Positions 25,601-34,205 of a stretch of DNA of 64,000 bases are shown one piece after another (positions within the stretch are counted from its first letter, which is position 1; each line of letters begins with the position of its first letter). The stretch lies in assembly GCA_007693595.1 (NCBI GenBank), contig REDI01000043.1, positions 1 to 64,000 of the forward strand, written 5' to 3'. The notes below the pieces were generated by a model that was given only the letters and a program-made list of their open reading frames with translations, was not told the origin of the DNA and did not search any database. The stretch comes from Deltaproteobacteria bacterium. Its GTDB lineage: Bacteria > Myxococcota_A > UBA796 > GCA-2862545. The position numbers and the translations under genes were made by a program.

Positions 25601-26599
25601 TCAGGGCGTGACCTCGCGGCGGATCTGGTCGAGGGCGATGCGATCTTTGACTACCGCCCCGATCTGCGAGACGGTCAGGCCGGCCACCGCCGAGGCCAGC
25701 GCCCCGCAGCGATCGGCTGGCCACCCCTGGCTCAGCCCGAAGAGGAAGCCGCCGGCGTAGGCGTCGCCCGCGCCGGTGGTGTCGACGGCCTGGACCGTTC
25801 GGGCGGGGACCACATAGAGATCGGCGCCCTGGCGGACCAGGCTTCCCTGGCCTCCGCGCTTGACGACGACAGTCTCGACGCCGAGACCGTCGGCTACGGT
25901 GTGTACGGCTTGTTCGGGCGCCTGATCGGTGAGCGCCCTGGCCTCCTCGGCGTTGAGGAAGACCACGTCGACGTGATCGCGAACAATCTCGCGAAGTTCT
26001 TGGGTCATCGATCGCACGACGTGCGGATCCGAGACGTCGAGCGAGACCTGGCCCCCGTGCTCATGGGCGAGCTTCATGGCGCTGACGACCATCTCGCGAC
26101 TGATGGGATCGAGCAGCATATAGCCCTCGAAGTGGCCGATCTTGGAGCTGCGGAGCAGCCCGTGGAAAGGCGCGACGTCGGAGAGCGAGATGGCGGCGCC
26201 CAGGTCGGTGACCATCGTGCGCTCCGCGTCGGACTTCGAGATGATCGACAAGCACTTCCCGGTCGACTGGCTCTTGGTGGTGAGCAGGGCGTGCTGTCCG
26301 CAGGCCTTGGTGAGCGCGTCGCCGTACATCCGCCCCATCTGGTCGTCGCCGACCTGGCCGCAGAACACGGCGCTCCCGCCGAGCAACCCGACGGTGGCCA
26401 CCGTGTTCGCGCACGAGCCGCCAGAGTCGAAGGTGACCTTGAGCTGGCGTACGTCGTTGTAGGCGCGCTCCCAGCCCTCGTGGTCGACCATGTGGGTCGT
26501 GCCGCGGTCGAGCTTGAGGCGTTTGAGAAAGGCGTCGTCTTCGACGACGACGAGAGCATCCATGAGGGCGTTGCCAAGACCGGCGACATCGTAGGACAT
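25601..26599 (-). CDS. PfkB-family kinase, adenosine-kinase-like
   Basis: A 332-residue ribokinase-fold sugar or nucleoside kinase, taking the ATG at 26599 as start (an in-frame GTG lies three codons before). The N-terminal VAGLGNALMDALV, the glycine-rich GGSCANTVATVGLLGG and the signature DTTGAGDAYAGGFL, with its catalytic Asp, are all present. The N-terminal layout, with a lid segment FLKRLKLDRGTTHMVD, is closest to the adenosine-kinase-like branch. It lies 33 bases after trxB on the same strand and is likely co-transcribed. The exact substrate (adenosine, inosine or a sugar) is not certain. Confidence 0.85.
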   Translation of the reverse strand: MSYDVAGLGNALMDALVVVEDDAFLKRLKLDRGTTHMVDHEGWERAYNDVRQLKVTFDSGGSCANTVATVGLLGGSAVFCGQVGDDQMGRMYGDALTKACGQHALLTTKSQSTGKCLSIISKSDAERTMVTDLGAAISLSDVAPFHGLLRSSKIGHFEGYMLLDPISREMVVSAMKLAHEHGGQVSLDVSDPHVVRSMTQELREIVRDHVDVVFLNAEEARALTDQAPEQAVHTVADGLGVETVVVKRGGQGSLVRQGADLYVVPARTVQAVDTTGAGDAYAGGFLFGLSQGWPADRCGALASAVAGLTVSQIGAVVKDRIALDQIRREVTP

Positions 26600-26632
26600 G
26601 TAGGACACCTTCGAGGGGGAGGGGAGAGGGGC

Positions 26633-27562
26633 TCAGTCTTCGAGGGACTCGAGCCAGCGCTCGGCTTCGAGGGCCGCCATGCAGCCGGATCCCGCAGCGG
26701 TGATCGCTTGTCGGTAGACGTGGTCCTGCACGTCGCCCGCAGCGAAGACCCCCTCGATGTTGGTGCGGGTGCTGTCGGCAGCCGTGAGGAGGTATCCGTT
26801 GTCGTCGGCTTCGAGGGCCGGGAGGAAGGGGGCGGTGTTCGGGATGTGGCCGATGGCGAGGAAGAGCCCCGCCACGGGGAGATCGGACTCCTCTCCGGTC
26901 TGGGTGTCGCGCAGGCGCACCCCTGAGACCTTCTCGTCGCCGAGGACGTCGATGACCTCGCTGTTCCAGATGAACTCGATCTTGTCGTTCTTTAAGGCCC
27001 GATCCTGCATGATCTTCGAGGCGCGCAGCGAGTCGCGCCGGTGAACCACCGAGACCTTGCTGGCGAACTTTGTAAGGAAGGTGGCTTCTTCCATGGCAGA
27101 GTCTCCGCCTCCGACGACAACCAAGGGGACGCCCTGGAAGAAGAAGCCGTCGCAGGTCGCGCAGGACGAGACCCCGCGGCCCTGAAGCCGCTTCTCGTTG
27201 TCGAGGCCCAGCCACCGCGCGGAGGCGCCGGTCGCGATGATCAAGGCGTCGGCGTGCAAGGTCTCGCCCGTGCTGGTCTTTAGGGTGAAGGGGCGCTGCG
27301 AGAGGTCGGCTTCGGTGATCTCGTCGAAGGAGAACGTGGCGCCGAAGCGCTCGCACTGGGCCTTCATGCGCTCCATGAGCTCGGGCCCCATGATGCCTTC
27401 GGGAAAGCCGGGGAAGTTGTCGACATCGGTGGTGATGGTGAGCTGGCCACCGGGCTGCATGCCCTCGAGGACGTGGGGCTCGAGGTTGGCGCGGGAGAGG
27501 TACAGGGCGGCGGTGAGACCGGCAGGGCCGGAGCCGAGGACGATGACGCGAGGCTTGGACAC
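26633..27562 (-). CDS. trxB: Thioredoxin reductase
   Basis: A 309-residue flavoprotein that passes electrons from NADPH through FAD to thioredoxin. It has an FAD-binding [16 protein letters not shown] at residues 10-25, the redox pair C134 and C137 in CATCDGFF, the NADPH-binding [13 protein letters not shown] and a second FAD motif ending in AAGDVQD. Length is typical for the low-molecular-weight bacterial enzyme. The start is GTG with GGAG upstream. A hairpin separates it from the rhomboid gene, and it is probably the first gene of a unit with the PfkB kinase. Confidence 0.95.
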   Translation of the reverse strand: MSKPRVIVLGSGPAGLTAALYLSRANLEPHVLEGMQPGGQLTITTDVDNFPGFPEGIMGPELMERMKAQCERFGATFSFDEITEADLSQRPFTLKTSTGETLHADALIIATGASARWLGLDNEKRLQGRGVSSCATCDGFFFQGVPLVVVGGGDSAMEEATFLTKFASKVSVVHRRDSLRASKIMQDRALKNDKIEFIWNSEVIDVLGDEKVSGVRLRDTQTGEESDLPVAGLFLAIGHIPNTAPFLPALEADDNGYLLTAADSTRTNIEGVFAAGDVQDHVYRQAITAAGSGCMAALEAERWLESLED

Positions 27563-27583
27563 GGGTGCTCCAGAGGGAAAGGG

Positions 27584-27599
27584 GGGGCTGACGAGCCCC
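27584..27599 (-). terminator. Hairpin downstream of the rhomboid gene
   Basis: GGGGCT pairs with AGCCCC across a four-base loop. On the minus strand it follows the rhomboid stop and precedes trxB. The tail is C-rich with only three T, so termination is plausible but weak. Confidence 0.4.
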
Positions 27600-27613
27600 G
27601 AAGCAGTCCCCTG

Positions 27614-29845
27614 CTAAGGGGCAGGGGGGGCACGGTCAACCGCGCGCACGAAGGTCGGCCCGCTGGGGCCCTGGGTTATTGTCAATCCGACAATAACTGC
27701 GTTCACTTCGCCCTGGTTGACCTGCTCGGCCGCCTCGCGGAGCTCGTCGAGCCAGTCCGGGTCGTCGGCGAGGCGTCCTTGGGCCCAGGTTGCGAGGGCG
27801 TGCGGGATGCGGCGGACCTCGATACCGCGGCTCGATAGGTCGAGTTCCTCGATCGCGCTAGTCAGGGCTGCGCCGAGGTCTTCGGGGGAGGGAAGCAGGC
27901 CATTCTGCAGCAGGAGGAGCGCCCCGAGGGCGCTGGGGTCGGAGGCTTCTGTGATGTCGCGGATGAGCGCGTCGCGCACCGAGAGGTGGTCTTCGCCCGC
28001 CTCGCGGAGGGACTCCAAGGTGATGGGCTGGGGACGAAGGCGAGGTTCCTCGAGGGGCGATCCGGTGTAGGGATCGATGAGCAAGTGTGCTGGGGTGGCG
28101 TGGTCGAGATCGACCGGCAAGCCGAGGGTGCGCCTTGCGCGGCGGAGGGATCGCTCCCCGGGGGTTGCGAGCCAAGCGAGCTCGATCAGTCCAAAGGCGA
28201 GGGCCTCTTCGCCGTGGGCGTGCATCGAGATGGCGACCTCGGCGAAGACCTGCGGAGACTCGCTCTGGGCCACGGCGCGCTCCCACAGCTCACGAGGTGC
28301 CCCGTCTTCCCCCGCTGCCCGCTCCTTGTGCCCGAGCAGTCCGATCCAACCATCGGGTAGCTCGGGGTGTTCGACGATCAGCTCCTCCCACAGCGCCTCG
28401 GCCTCGTCGTGCAGGCCCGCCGAGCTCGTGGCTTCAGCGAGCTTCTTTCGAGCGGCACGGCTCTTCGGGCGCCGCGCGACCTCGGCGCGCGCCTCGACCA
28501 GGCGGCTCGGCTCGTTCCAGTAGATGCTCTGCGTGAGTCGATGATGGAGATCCCGGAACCGTGGCGCCAGGCGCTCCTCGACGATCCACAGGGTCTCGAC
28601 GGCGGTCGTCCCGCGCAGGGCCACGCTCGCTTCGAGTCGCAGCGGCGGTTCCCCCGTGATCCGCGCGATGATCTTTCGTCCGGGTATCTCGGAGAGTGTG
28701 ATGGGCTCTTGCGTCTCGATCTCGAGGGCTGTGCCAAAGTGGCTCTCGAGATCTTCGCGCAGGAGCACGACCCGCTTGTCGAGGGTGCTGTAGGTCGTCA
28801 GCTCGCGGAGGCGAACGGACCACAGACGCTTCTTGCTGCCCTTCGAGATGAAGCCTGGTCGGCCATGGGCGGTGCCTCGCACCCACGAGGCAGGCGCGGA
28901 CCACTCGATCTCGCGGTAGTAGTCTCGGGAGGGCGGTGCGGTGCGTTGCAGCTCGATCGAGTCGACCACTCCGATGGCTCGGGGCCCGATCCACCACAGC
29001 GTGCCCAGCGTGAGAAGGCAGAGCCCCACGACCGTGGAGGGGGCGGCGATACCCCAGCCTTTCCTTCGCTCCAGCCCCGGCGGATCGAGCAGCAGGGCCA
29101 GCACGGCGCCTGCGACCAGACCGCCGGTGTGCGCCCAGTTGTCGGTGGTCTCGTTGCTCCACCCCGAGAGGTAAACCAGGGCGAGATAGGGGAAGAGCGC
29201 CCAGCCAAAGACCACCCGGGCCCGGTCGGACAACAGGTTGTGCTTGACGAAGCCGAAGACCGTCGCCGCGGCCACGACGCCGAGCACCCCGCCCGAGGCG
29301 CCCAGGCTCAGCACGCCAGGGTTGGCCAACAAGCTGAGCAAGCTGCCGCCCAAGACGGAGCCGAAGAAGATCGTTGCCAGGTTGACCCGTCCCAGCGCTC
29401 GCTCGAGGTTCCAGCCGACATAGATCAGCATCGCCAGGTTGGCCAGGATGTGCAGGGGCGCGGTGTGCAGGATCCCCATGGTGACCATGCGCCAGACCTC
29501 GCCGTCCTCGAGGACGCGTGCGTGCGACAGGATCAGGGCGTCGACCACCGGCCGGCCGTCGGCTCCGCTGGTGAAGAGCAACCACCACAGCCGGATCTGG
29601 GCCCCTGCGACCAGCGCTGTCATCCAAGGGGGGGGCCCGGCGCGATAGCGGTCGGACCACGCGCGGTTCGCGTCTGCGCGCAAGGACTGGTAGATGTCCA
29701 GCTCGCTGGCGAGCTGAAAGGCGTCTCCGGTGATGGGTTCGAACCGGATCAGAGCGGTCGAGGGCACCCGGCCCTGGCGGACCCGCTGCTCCCACTGCTC
29801 CCAGGAGAGATCTTCCTGCGTGGCACCGATCTGGATCGTGACCAA
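27614..29845 (-). CDS. Rhomboid intramembrane protease with C-terminal TPR-like domain
   Basis: The start chosen is the TTG at 29845, seven bases after GAGG (743 residues); an ATG at 29965 would add 40 low-complexity residues. A soluble N-terminal segment of about 75 residues precedes about six transmembrane helices (80-290). The rhomboid dyad is S184 in GASGG and H239 in NWAHTGG, with N136 in HILANLAM for the oxyanion. It should cut transmembrane helices of substrate proteins. After one further helix, a soluble region of about 400 residues follows, with TPR-like helices (AEALWEELIVEHPELPDGWI). Most bacterial rhomboids have 200-300 residues, so this large fusion is unusual. Confidence 0.85.
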   Translation of the reverse strand: MVTIQIGATQEDLSWEQWEQRVRQGRVPSTALIRFEPITGDAFQLASELDIYQSLRADANRAWSDRYRAGPPPWMTALVAGAQIRLWWLLFTSGADGRPVVDALILSHARVLEDGEVWRMVTMGILHTAPLHILANLAMLIYVGWNLERALGRVNLATIFFGSVLGGSLLSLLANPGVLSLGASGGVLGVVAAATVFGFVKHNLLSDRARVVFGWALFPYLALVYLSGWSNETTDNWAHTGGLVAGAVLALLLDPPGLERRKGWGIAAPSTVVGLCLLTLGTLWWIGPRAIGVVDSIELQRTAPPSRDYYREIEWSAPASWVRGTAHGRPGFISKGSKKRLWSVRLRELTTYSTLDKRVVLLREDLESHFGTALEIETQEPITLSEIPGRKIIARITGEPPLRLEASVALRGTTAVETLWIVEERLAPRFRDLHHRLTQSIYWNEPSRLVEARAEVARRPKSRAARKKLAEATSSAGLHDEAEALWEELIVEHPELPDGWIGLLGHKERAAGEDGAPRELWERAVAQSESPQVFAEVAISMHAHGEEALAFGLIELAWLATPGERSLRRARRTLGLPVDLDHATPAHLLIDPYTGSPLEEPRLRPQPITLESLREAGEDHLSVRDALIRDITEASDPSALGALLLLQNGLLPSPEDLGAALTSAIEELDLSSRGIEVRRIPHALATWAQGRLADDPDWLDELREAAEQVNQGEVNAVIVGLTITQGPSGPTFVRAVDRAPPAP

Positions 29846-30104
29846 GGACCGCCTCGGCTGGGGTGAGCCGATGGGTCGTAACCCGCCGCTTTGGTCGCGC
29901 GCGTCGCGATCTGCCACGAAGCTCGGTCGGGGACCTGCGCCCTGGCGCGCAGCCCTCACCGGCATGGGCTAGGGTGGAGGCGGACCGCCGGTCTGTACCG
30001 CTACCTTCCAACAGCCTTCGCAAACTTGGCACAGGCTGTCCTTGGATCGGTGAGCTACCCATGACACCAGGGGCGTTCCGAACCCGATCCCCGACGGAGG
30101 TTCG

Positions 30105-30755
30105 ATGATCGATGAGCAGCGAGCGCTTCGAGACGCGGTAGCTCGCTTGCCGATCTTTCCGCTTCCCCGAACGGTCCTCCTGCCGGGCTCCGTGCTCCCC
30201 CTTCATGTCTTTGAGCCTCGATACCGCGCGCTCGTGGCCTTCGCCCAGTCCGAGACCCGGGGCATCTTCGGGATCGGAACGCTGAAGCCCGGATACGAGG
30301 CCTCTTACGAAGGTCGGCCGGCGATCTGGCCCGAGGTCGGGGTGGGCCGCATCGTCGCCCACCAGCCCTTGCCCGATGGGCGCTGCAACATCATCCTCAA
30401 GGCGATCGGTCGCGGGATACTGGTTCAGGAGCACAGGCCTCGGCACGACTTTCGCGAGATAGAACTCGCCCTGCGCGAGGTCGTGCCTCCTTCCGATTCT
30501 CGTGCCTACGATCAGGTCCGCGCGCTGGTGCATCAGATCGGTCTGTACTCGGTCCAGGCCAAGTCCGAGGCGGATCGGCTCCTGGCCCTCGAGGGCTCGG
30601 AGCTCCTCGACGGTCTCGCGCGCAAGCTCTTCGACGACGTCGACACGTGCAGGAAGTATCTGAGGGAAGACCACCTTGAGGTCAGGGCAGCGATGGTTCA
30701 GGTGGCGCTGGCCGATGTGCTCGCCGCTGCGTTCACCGAGGTGGGCGAGGCCTGA
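30105..30755 (+). CDS. Lon N-terminal-domain (substrate-binding) protein
   Basis: A 216-residue protein made only of the LON substrate-binding domain. LPIFPLPRTVLLPGSVLPLH and VFEPRYRALV are the usual opening, followed by GIFGIGTL, GVGRIV and a helical bundle from about residue 125. No ATPase or protease domain is present, so it is a stand-alone homologue of the Lon N-domain, as found in many bacteria. It may bind unfolded proteins or act as an adaptor (inference). CGGAGG lies seven bases before the ATG. It is divergent from the rhomboid gene and convergent with queG, five bases away. Confidence 0.85.
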   Translation: MIDEQRALRDAVARLPIFPLPRTVLLPGSVLPLHVFEPRYRALVAFAQSETRGIFGIGTLKPGYEASYEGRPAIWPEVGVGRIVAHQPLPDGRCNIILKAIGRGILVQEHRPRHDFREIELALREVVPPSDSRAYDQVRALVHQIGLYSVQAKSEADRLLALEGSELLDGLARKLFDDVDTCRKYLREDHLEVRAAMVQVALADVLAAAFTEVGEA

Positions 30756-30760
30756 GTCGA

Positions 30761-31843
30761 TCACCCTGGACCGGCGTCGATCTCGGCTTGGACGGTGGGG
30801 GAGGGGTCTGCGTCGGGCACCCGTGCGGGCGCGAGGCGATGCAAGGCCCAGACCGCTGCGGCACGAACCCGATCGTCGGTGTGCTGTAAGGCGTAGGTCG
30901 CGGCGGGGACACCAGCCGGATCGCCGAGGTTGCCCAGGGCGAGCAGGGCGTTGCGTTTCAGCCCCGCGGCCTTGGGGCGGCGAAGGGGGGTTCCGGTGAA
31001 GCGCTCCATCAACCCCTGATCCTCGGCGAGGATCAGGGATGGCAGGTCGAGCCAGGCGTGCCGAGGCGCGAGGTCGGCGTCGGCCTCGGAGGGGGGGCGG
31101 TGGTTGTGCGGGCAGACCTCCTGGCAGACGTCGCAGCCGAAGATCCAGCGCCCGAAGTGGGGTCGCAAGGATCGCGGGGGAAGGTCGTAGGCCTCGATCG
31201 TCCAGTACGAGATGCAGCGGGTGGCATCGAGGAGGTGCGGTGAGGGGAAGGCCTGGGTGGGGCAAGCGACCAGACACCGGGTGCACCGACCGCAGTAGGA
31301 GCGCGGAAGGGGTTGGTCAGAAGGAAGCTCGGCGTCGAGGAAGAGCACGGAGAGGAAGTAGTACGAGCCCCGTGACGGGACGATGCTGAGCGTGTTCTTG
31401 CCGAGGTAGCCCAAGCCGGCGAGCTGAGCCCATGCCCGCTCCAACACCGGCGCGGTGTCGACGCCTCCCCAGGTGTTCAGGCCCCGCTCCGAGAGCGCCC
31501 GCTTGAGCTTCTTCAGCCGCTTTCCGATCAGGTTGTGGTAGTCCCTGCCCCAGGCGTAGCGAGCGACCCGTCCGGTGAGACCTCGGGGGTCGGGCGGGAC
31601 ATCGGCGTGATGGTCCGTCGCGAGCACCAGGACGGAGCGGGCGTCCGGGAGCCTAAGGGTAGGATCTCGGCGGGGCGCGAGCCCGCGGACCATCCAGTGC
31701 ATCTCTCCGTGGTAGCCCTCTTTGATCCAGGCTTGAAAGCGCTCGCTGCTCGGGGTCGGCACCGTGAGCTTGGCGACGCGGACGGCGGAGAAGCCCAAGC
31801 GTCGTGCGATCGCCTCGATCTGCGTCCGGAGGGTGTCGGACAT
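30761..31843 (-). CDS. queG: Epoxyqueuosine reductase
   Basis: The start MSDTLR at 31843 is preferred, since the earlier in-frame ATG at 31900 overlaps the divergent gene. The 360-residue enzyme reduces epoxyqueuosine to queuosine in tRNA, using cobalamin and two [4Fe-4S] clusters. Seen here are the catalytic-Asp region WGGVDTAPVLERAWA, GLGYLGKNT, the first cluster set CGRCTRCLVACP, and CDVCQEVCPHN with the Cys of RCISYW for the second. A HEAT-like C-terminal part (LGNLGDPAGVPAATYAL) is also typical. No other queuosine genes are in the window. The Shine-Dalgarno is weak. Confidence 0.93.
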   Translation of the reverse strand: MSDTLRTQIEAIARRLGFSAVRVAKLTVPTPSSERFQAWIKEGYHGEMHWMVRGLAPRRDPTLRLPDARSVLVLATDHHADVPPDPRGLTGRVARYAWGRDYHNLIGKRLKKLKRALSERGLNTWGGVDTAPVLERAWAQLAGLGYLGKNTLSIVPSRGSYYFLSVLFLDAELPSDQPLPRSYCGRCTRCLVACPTQAFPSPHLLDATRCISYWTIEAYDLPPRSLRPHFGRWIFGCDVCQEVCPHNHRPPSEADADLAPRHAWLDLPSLILAEDQGLMERFTGTPLRRPKAAGLKRNALLALGNLGDPAGVPAATYALQHTDDRVRAAAVWALHRLAPARVPDADPSPTVQAEIDAGPG

Positions 31844-31898
31844 CGGGACGGCCTGGGAAAGGGGGTGACAGGAGCGGTGGGATTCGATAATCGTGCGC

Positions 31899-32390
31899 AT
31901 GCGCTACGTCATGCTCATCGCGATCCTGGCCGGCTGTGCCCCCACCTGTCCACAGGCCAGCGTCGTCAACGGCTCCTGGGAAGTCTTCGCCAATGTGCTC
32001 ACCCGCGAAGGCGGGGACGAGCCCGACTTCCCGGTGTCGTCCACGCCGGTGAATGGCTTTTACACCTGGACGCTTGGCTGGGGCGAGAGCTCCCGGGGGC
32101 CGGTGAACTTCATCCTCGACGGCCAGCCGGCGCGCGAAGCTTCGGGGGATTGGTCCTCTGAAGTCTGCGGAACCTTTACCCTCTCGCTGCACGGTCTGTA
32201 CGAGAGCCGCGCTGGCGATGAGCACGACTATTCGGCCCTGGGAACCTTCGTCGTCTTCGAGGATCGCATCGCGGGCACCTGGGACTGGTCCGAGACCTGG
32301 ACCGCCGCAGGCGGCGAGAGCGGGGTCTTCACCGCCCGCGGCCAGATCGAAGGGGCTCGCCCGGACGAGACCGAGCCGACCGAAGACTGA
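31899..32390 (+). CDS. Putative lipoprotein of unknown function
   Basis: A protein of about 163 residues with a short type II signal peptide: MRYVMLIAILAGC, lipobox ILAGC. An in-frame GTG two codons earlier is an alternative start, and no clear Shine-Dalgarno decides between them. The mature part is predicted to be beta-rich (GFYTWTLGWGES, CGTFTLSLHGLYES, GTFVVFEDRIAGTWDWSE), in the style of small lipid-anchored beta-barrels. The tail is acidic (ETEPTED). No known family. It is divergent from queG. Confidence 0.6.
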   Translation: MRYVMLIAILAGCAPTCPQASVVNGSWEVFANVLTREGGDEPDFPVSSTPVNGFYTWTLGWGESSRGPVNFILDGQPAREASGDWSSEVCGTFTLSLHGLYESRAGDEHDYSALGTFVVFEDRIAGTWDWSETWTAAGGESGVFTARGQIEGARPDETEPTED

Positions 32391-32507
32391 TCCCACGGGA
32401 CCTCTGGGTCTGGGTTATCGACACGCGCCCCGCACCGACCCCGGATCGTTCCCGAGGTGCGTTGCTTCCGGTCCAGTTGGTTATGGGCCCGCCCCACGAG
32501 GCTCCTT

Positions 32508-33293
32508 ATGCGCACGATCGTCTTGTCTGTCCTACTCGCCCTGCTCACCGCCGCTGCGGTGTACCCGATCTTCTGGACCTGGTACGCTCCGATCCCTCCA
32601 GCGGTGCTCGTCGCGGGCCTGTCCTTTTACCTACTGACCCGATGGCGCGCGGGTCTGGTACAGCGCGAGATGCAAGCCCTCGTCCCACTGATGCAGTCCC
32701 GGCAGGTCGACAAGGCCGAGGCCCTCATCGACGAGGTCCGCCGCAAGCACGGACCCTGGGTGCTCCTCGTCAAGCAGCAGCTCGGAGTCCAGAAGGCGAT
32801 GATCCGCTACGCTCAAGGCAAGTTTGACGAAGCCGAGCCGCTGCTGCGCGAGGGGCAGTGGAACAACTGGCAGGCGCACGTCGCCCTCGCCGCGATCCAT
32901 CATCGCCGCGGTGAGCCCGACAAGGCCTGGCCCCACTTCGAGAAGGCGGCGAAGGCCTCGAGCAAAGAGGCGCTCGTCTACGTCGTGTGGGCGGTCGTCG
33001 CGACGCGGAACAAAGATCGCGACCGCGCCCTCAAGGCGGTGAACCAAGGGCTCGCGAAGATCCCAGGCAGCAAGGTCCTCTCGGACCTGCAGAGCCGCAT
33101 CGCCAACAAGAAGAAGATCGACGTGCGGCAGCTCCCGCAGACCTGGTACCACTTCTTTCCCGAAGATCTTGCCAAGCAGATGCTGGTCCGAGGTCGAAAG
33201 GGGGGGCCGCAGGCCTTGCCTGAGGGCGTGGTCCCTAAGGTGCAGCAGCCCTTTCCCGTCCCTGGCGGAAAGCGAGGAAAGCGACAACGTTGA
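32508..33293 (+). CDS. Membrane-anchored TPR protein
   Basis: The start is the ATG at 32508, behind ACGAGG, giving 261 residues. Two closely spaced transmembrane helices (residues 3-20 and 28-45) are followed by a soluble helical domain with TPR-like repeats: AEALIDEVRRKHGPWVLL, GKFDEAEPLLREGQW, and GEPDKAWPHFEKAAKAS. The C-terminal tail is Lys-, Arg- and Pro-rich (PVPGGKRGKRQR). The soluble part probably lies in the cytoplasm, because the tail is basic (inference). The function is unknown, and no tight operon partners are present. Confidence 0.65.
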   Translation: MRTIVLSVLLALLTAAAVYPIFWTWYAPIPPAVLVAGLSFYLLTRWRAGLVQREMQALVPLMQSRQVDKAEALIDEVRRKHGPWVLLVKQQLGVQKAMIRYAQGKFDEAEPLLREGQWNNWQAHVALAAIHHRRGEPDKAWPHFEKAAKASSKEALVYVVWAVVATRNKDRDRALKAVNQGLAKIPGSKVLSDLQSRIANKKKIDVRQLPQTWYHFFPEDLAKQMLVRGRKGGPQALPEGVVPKVQQPFPVPGGKRGKRQR

Positions 33294-33383
33294 CTGCTCC
33301 TGGGCGCGCCTGGGGCCTTCGGTGCTACACTGAGGGCCTATGGGAGGCGGGTCATCGATCTCTTTGAGCGACCTCTGCGCGAA

Positions 33384-34205
33384 GTGCCTATCGCGGTGCT
33401 CGACTTCGAGATGACGGGTCTTGATCCCGAGCGCGATAGGGTATGCGAGGTCGCGGTGGTTCGGGGCACGTGCAGGGGGGCAGAGCGCGAGTTTCAGTCC
33501 CTCGTGCGTCCGAAGGTCAAGGTGAGCCGAGGGGCCCGCAAGATCCACGGCCTCACCGACGCGATGCTCCAGCGCGCACCTGGATTCAAGCGGATCGCCC
33601 CGGATCTCGTCGAGATCCTCGATGGCGCGGTATTGGTCTGCCACAACGTACCGTTCGACGTGGGCTTTCTTCACCGGGAGCTCGAAGAGATCGGGATCCC
33701 TTACGCCCCCCCCGTCACCCTCGACACCCTTAGCATGGCCCGCCGCCTCTTTGCGTTCCGAAGGAACAACTTGGCGGATGTCTGCGAGAGCCTCGGGGTT
33801 CAGCTCGATCAGCACCACCGGGCCTTGAGTGATGCCAGGGCGACCTTTCAGGTCTTTCGCGCCATGGCCGAGGTCGTCGACCCCTCGGGCTCGGTCAAGG
33901 TCGGCGAGGTGCTCGAGCTGCTCGGAGCGCTCGCTCCGGACTCTCCGCTCAGGCTCCAACAGAAACGCGAGCTTCGGCGCGCCTTCAAAGAGAGGCGCAC
34001 CGTGATCATCGACTACAACGCGTCGAAGAACCCGCGCATGGGCCCCATCCGGCGCGAGATCGGGATCTGGGCCTTGGCCTTGCCCTACCTCCAGGCGTGG
34101 TGCTACCTGCGCAGCGGGGAGCGGGTGTTCCGGCTAGATCGGATCCGCAGGGTCGAGACGACGGAGCGACGGTATGACATCCCCGCCTTTGAAAAGCGGA
34201 TTTGA
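33384..34205 (+). CDS. DnaQ-like 3'-5' exonuclease fused to WYL-like domain
   Basis: A 273-residue protein starting at GTG 33384. Residues 1-165 form a DEDDh exonuclease: VLDFEMTGLD (D7, E9), CHNVPFDVGF and HHRALSDARAT, so all catalytic residues are visible. After a helical linker, residues 195-270 look like a WYL domain: RRTVIIDYNASKN, a central LQAWCYLRSGERVFRLDRI, then VETTERRYD. WYL domains bind nucleic acid or small ligands and usually regulate transcription or enzymes, so this fusion may couple ligand sensing to exonuclease activity (inference). No Shine-Dalgarno is seen before the GTG. The next gene overlaps its 3' end by 32 bases. Confidence 0.72.
   Translation: MPIAVLDFEMTGLDPERDRVCEVAVVRGTCRGAEREFQSLVRPKVKVSRGARKIHGLTDAMLQRAPGFKRIAPDLVEILDGAVLVCHNVPFDVGFLHRELEEIGIPYAPPVTLDTLSMARRLFAFRRNNLADVCESLGVQLDQHHRALSDARATFQVFRAMAEVVDPSGSVKVGEVLELLGALAPDSPLRLQQKRELRRAFKERRTVIIDYNASKNPRMGPIRREIGIWALALPYLQAWCYLRSGERVFRLDRIRRVETTERRYDIPAFEKRI

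Noticed and set aside
26061-27356. A 431-codon frame overlapping trxB and the PfkB kinase
   Set aside because: Both genes are clear in their own frames. This one is Arg/Pro/His-rich and lacks motifs.
28434-31286. A 950-codon minus-strand frame spanning the rhomboid, Lon-like and queG genes
   Set aside because: It crosses three well-supported genes in other frames and has the Arg/Pro-rich composition of a shifted frame.
33384-34205. DnaQ subunit of DNA polymerase III
   Set aside because: The exonuclease domain is similar, but the C-terminus is WYL-like rather than the polymerase-binding tail, so a replicative role is not supported.
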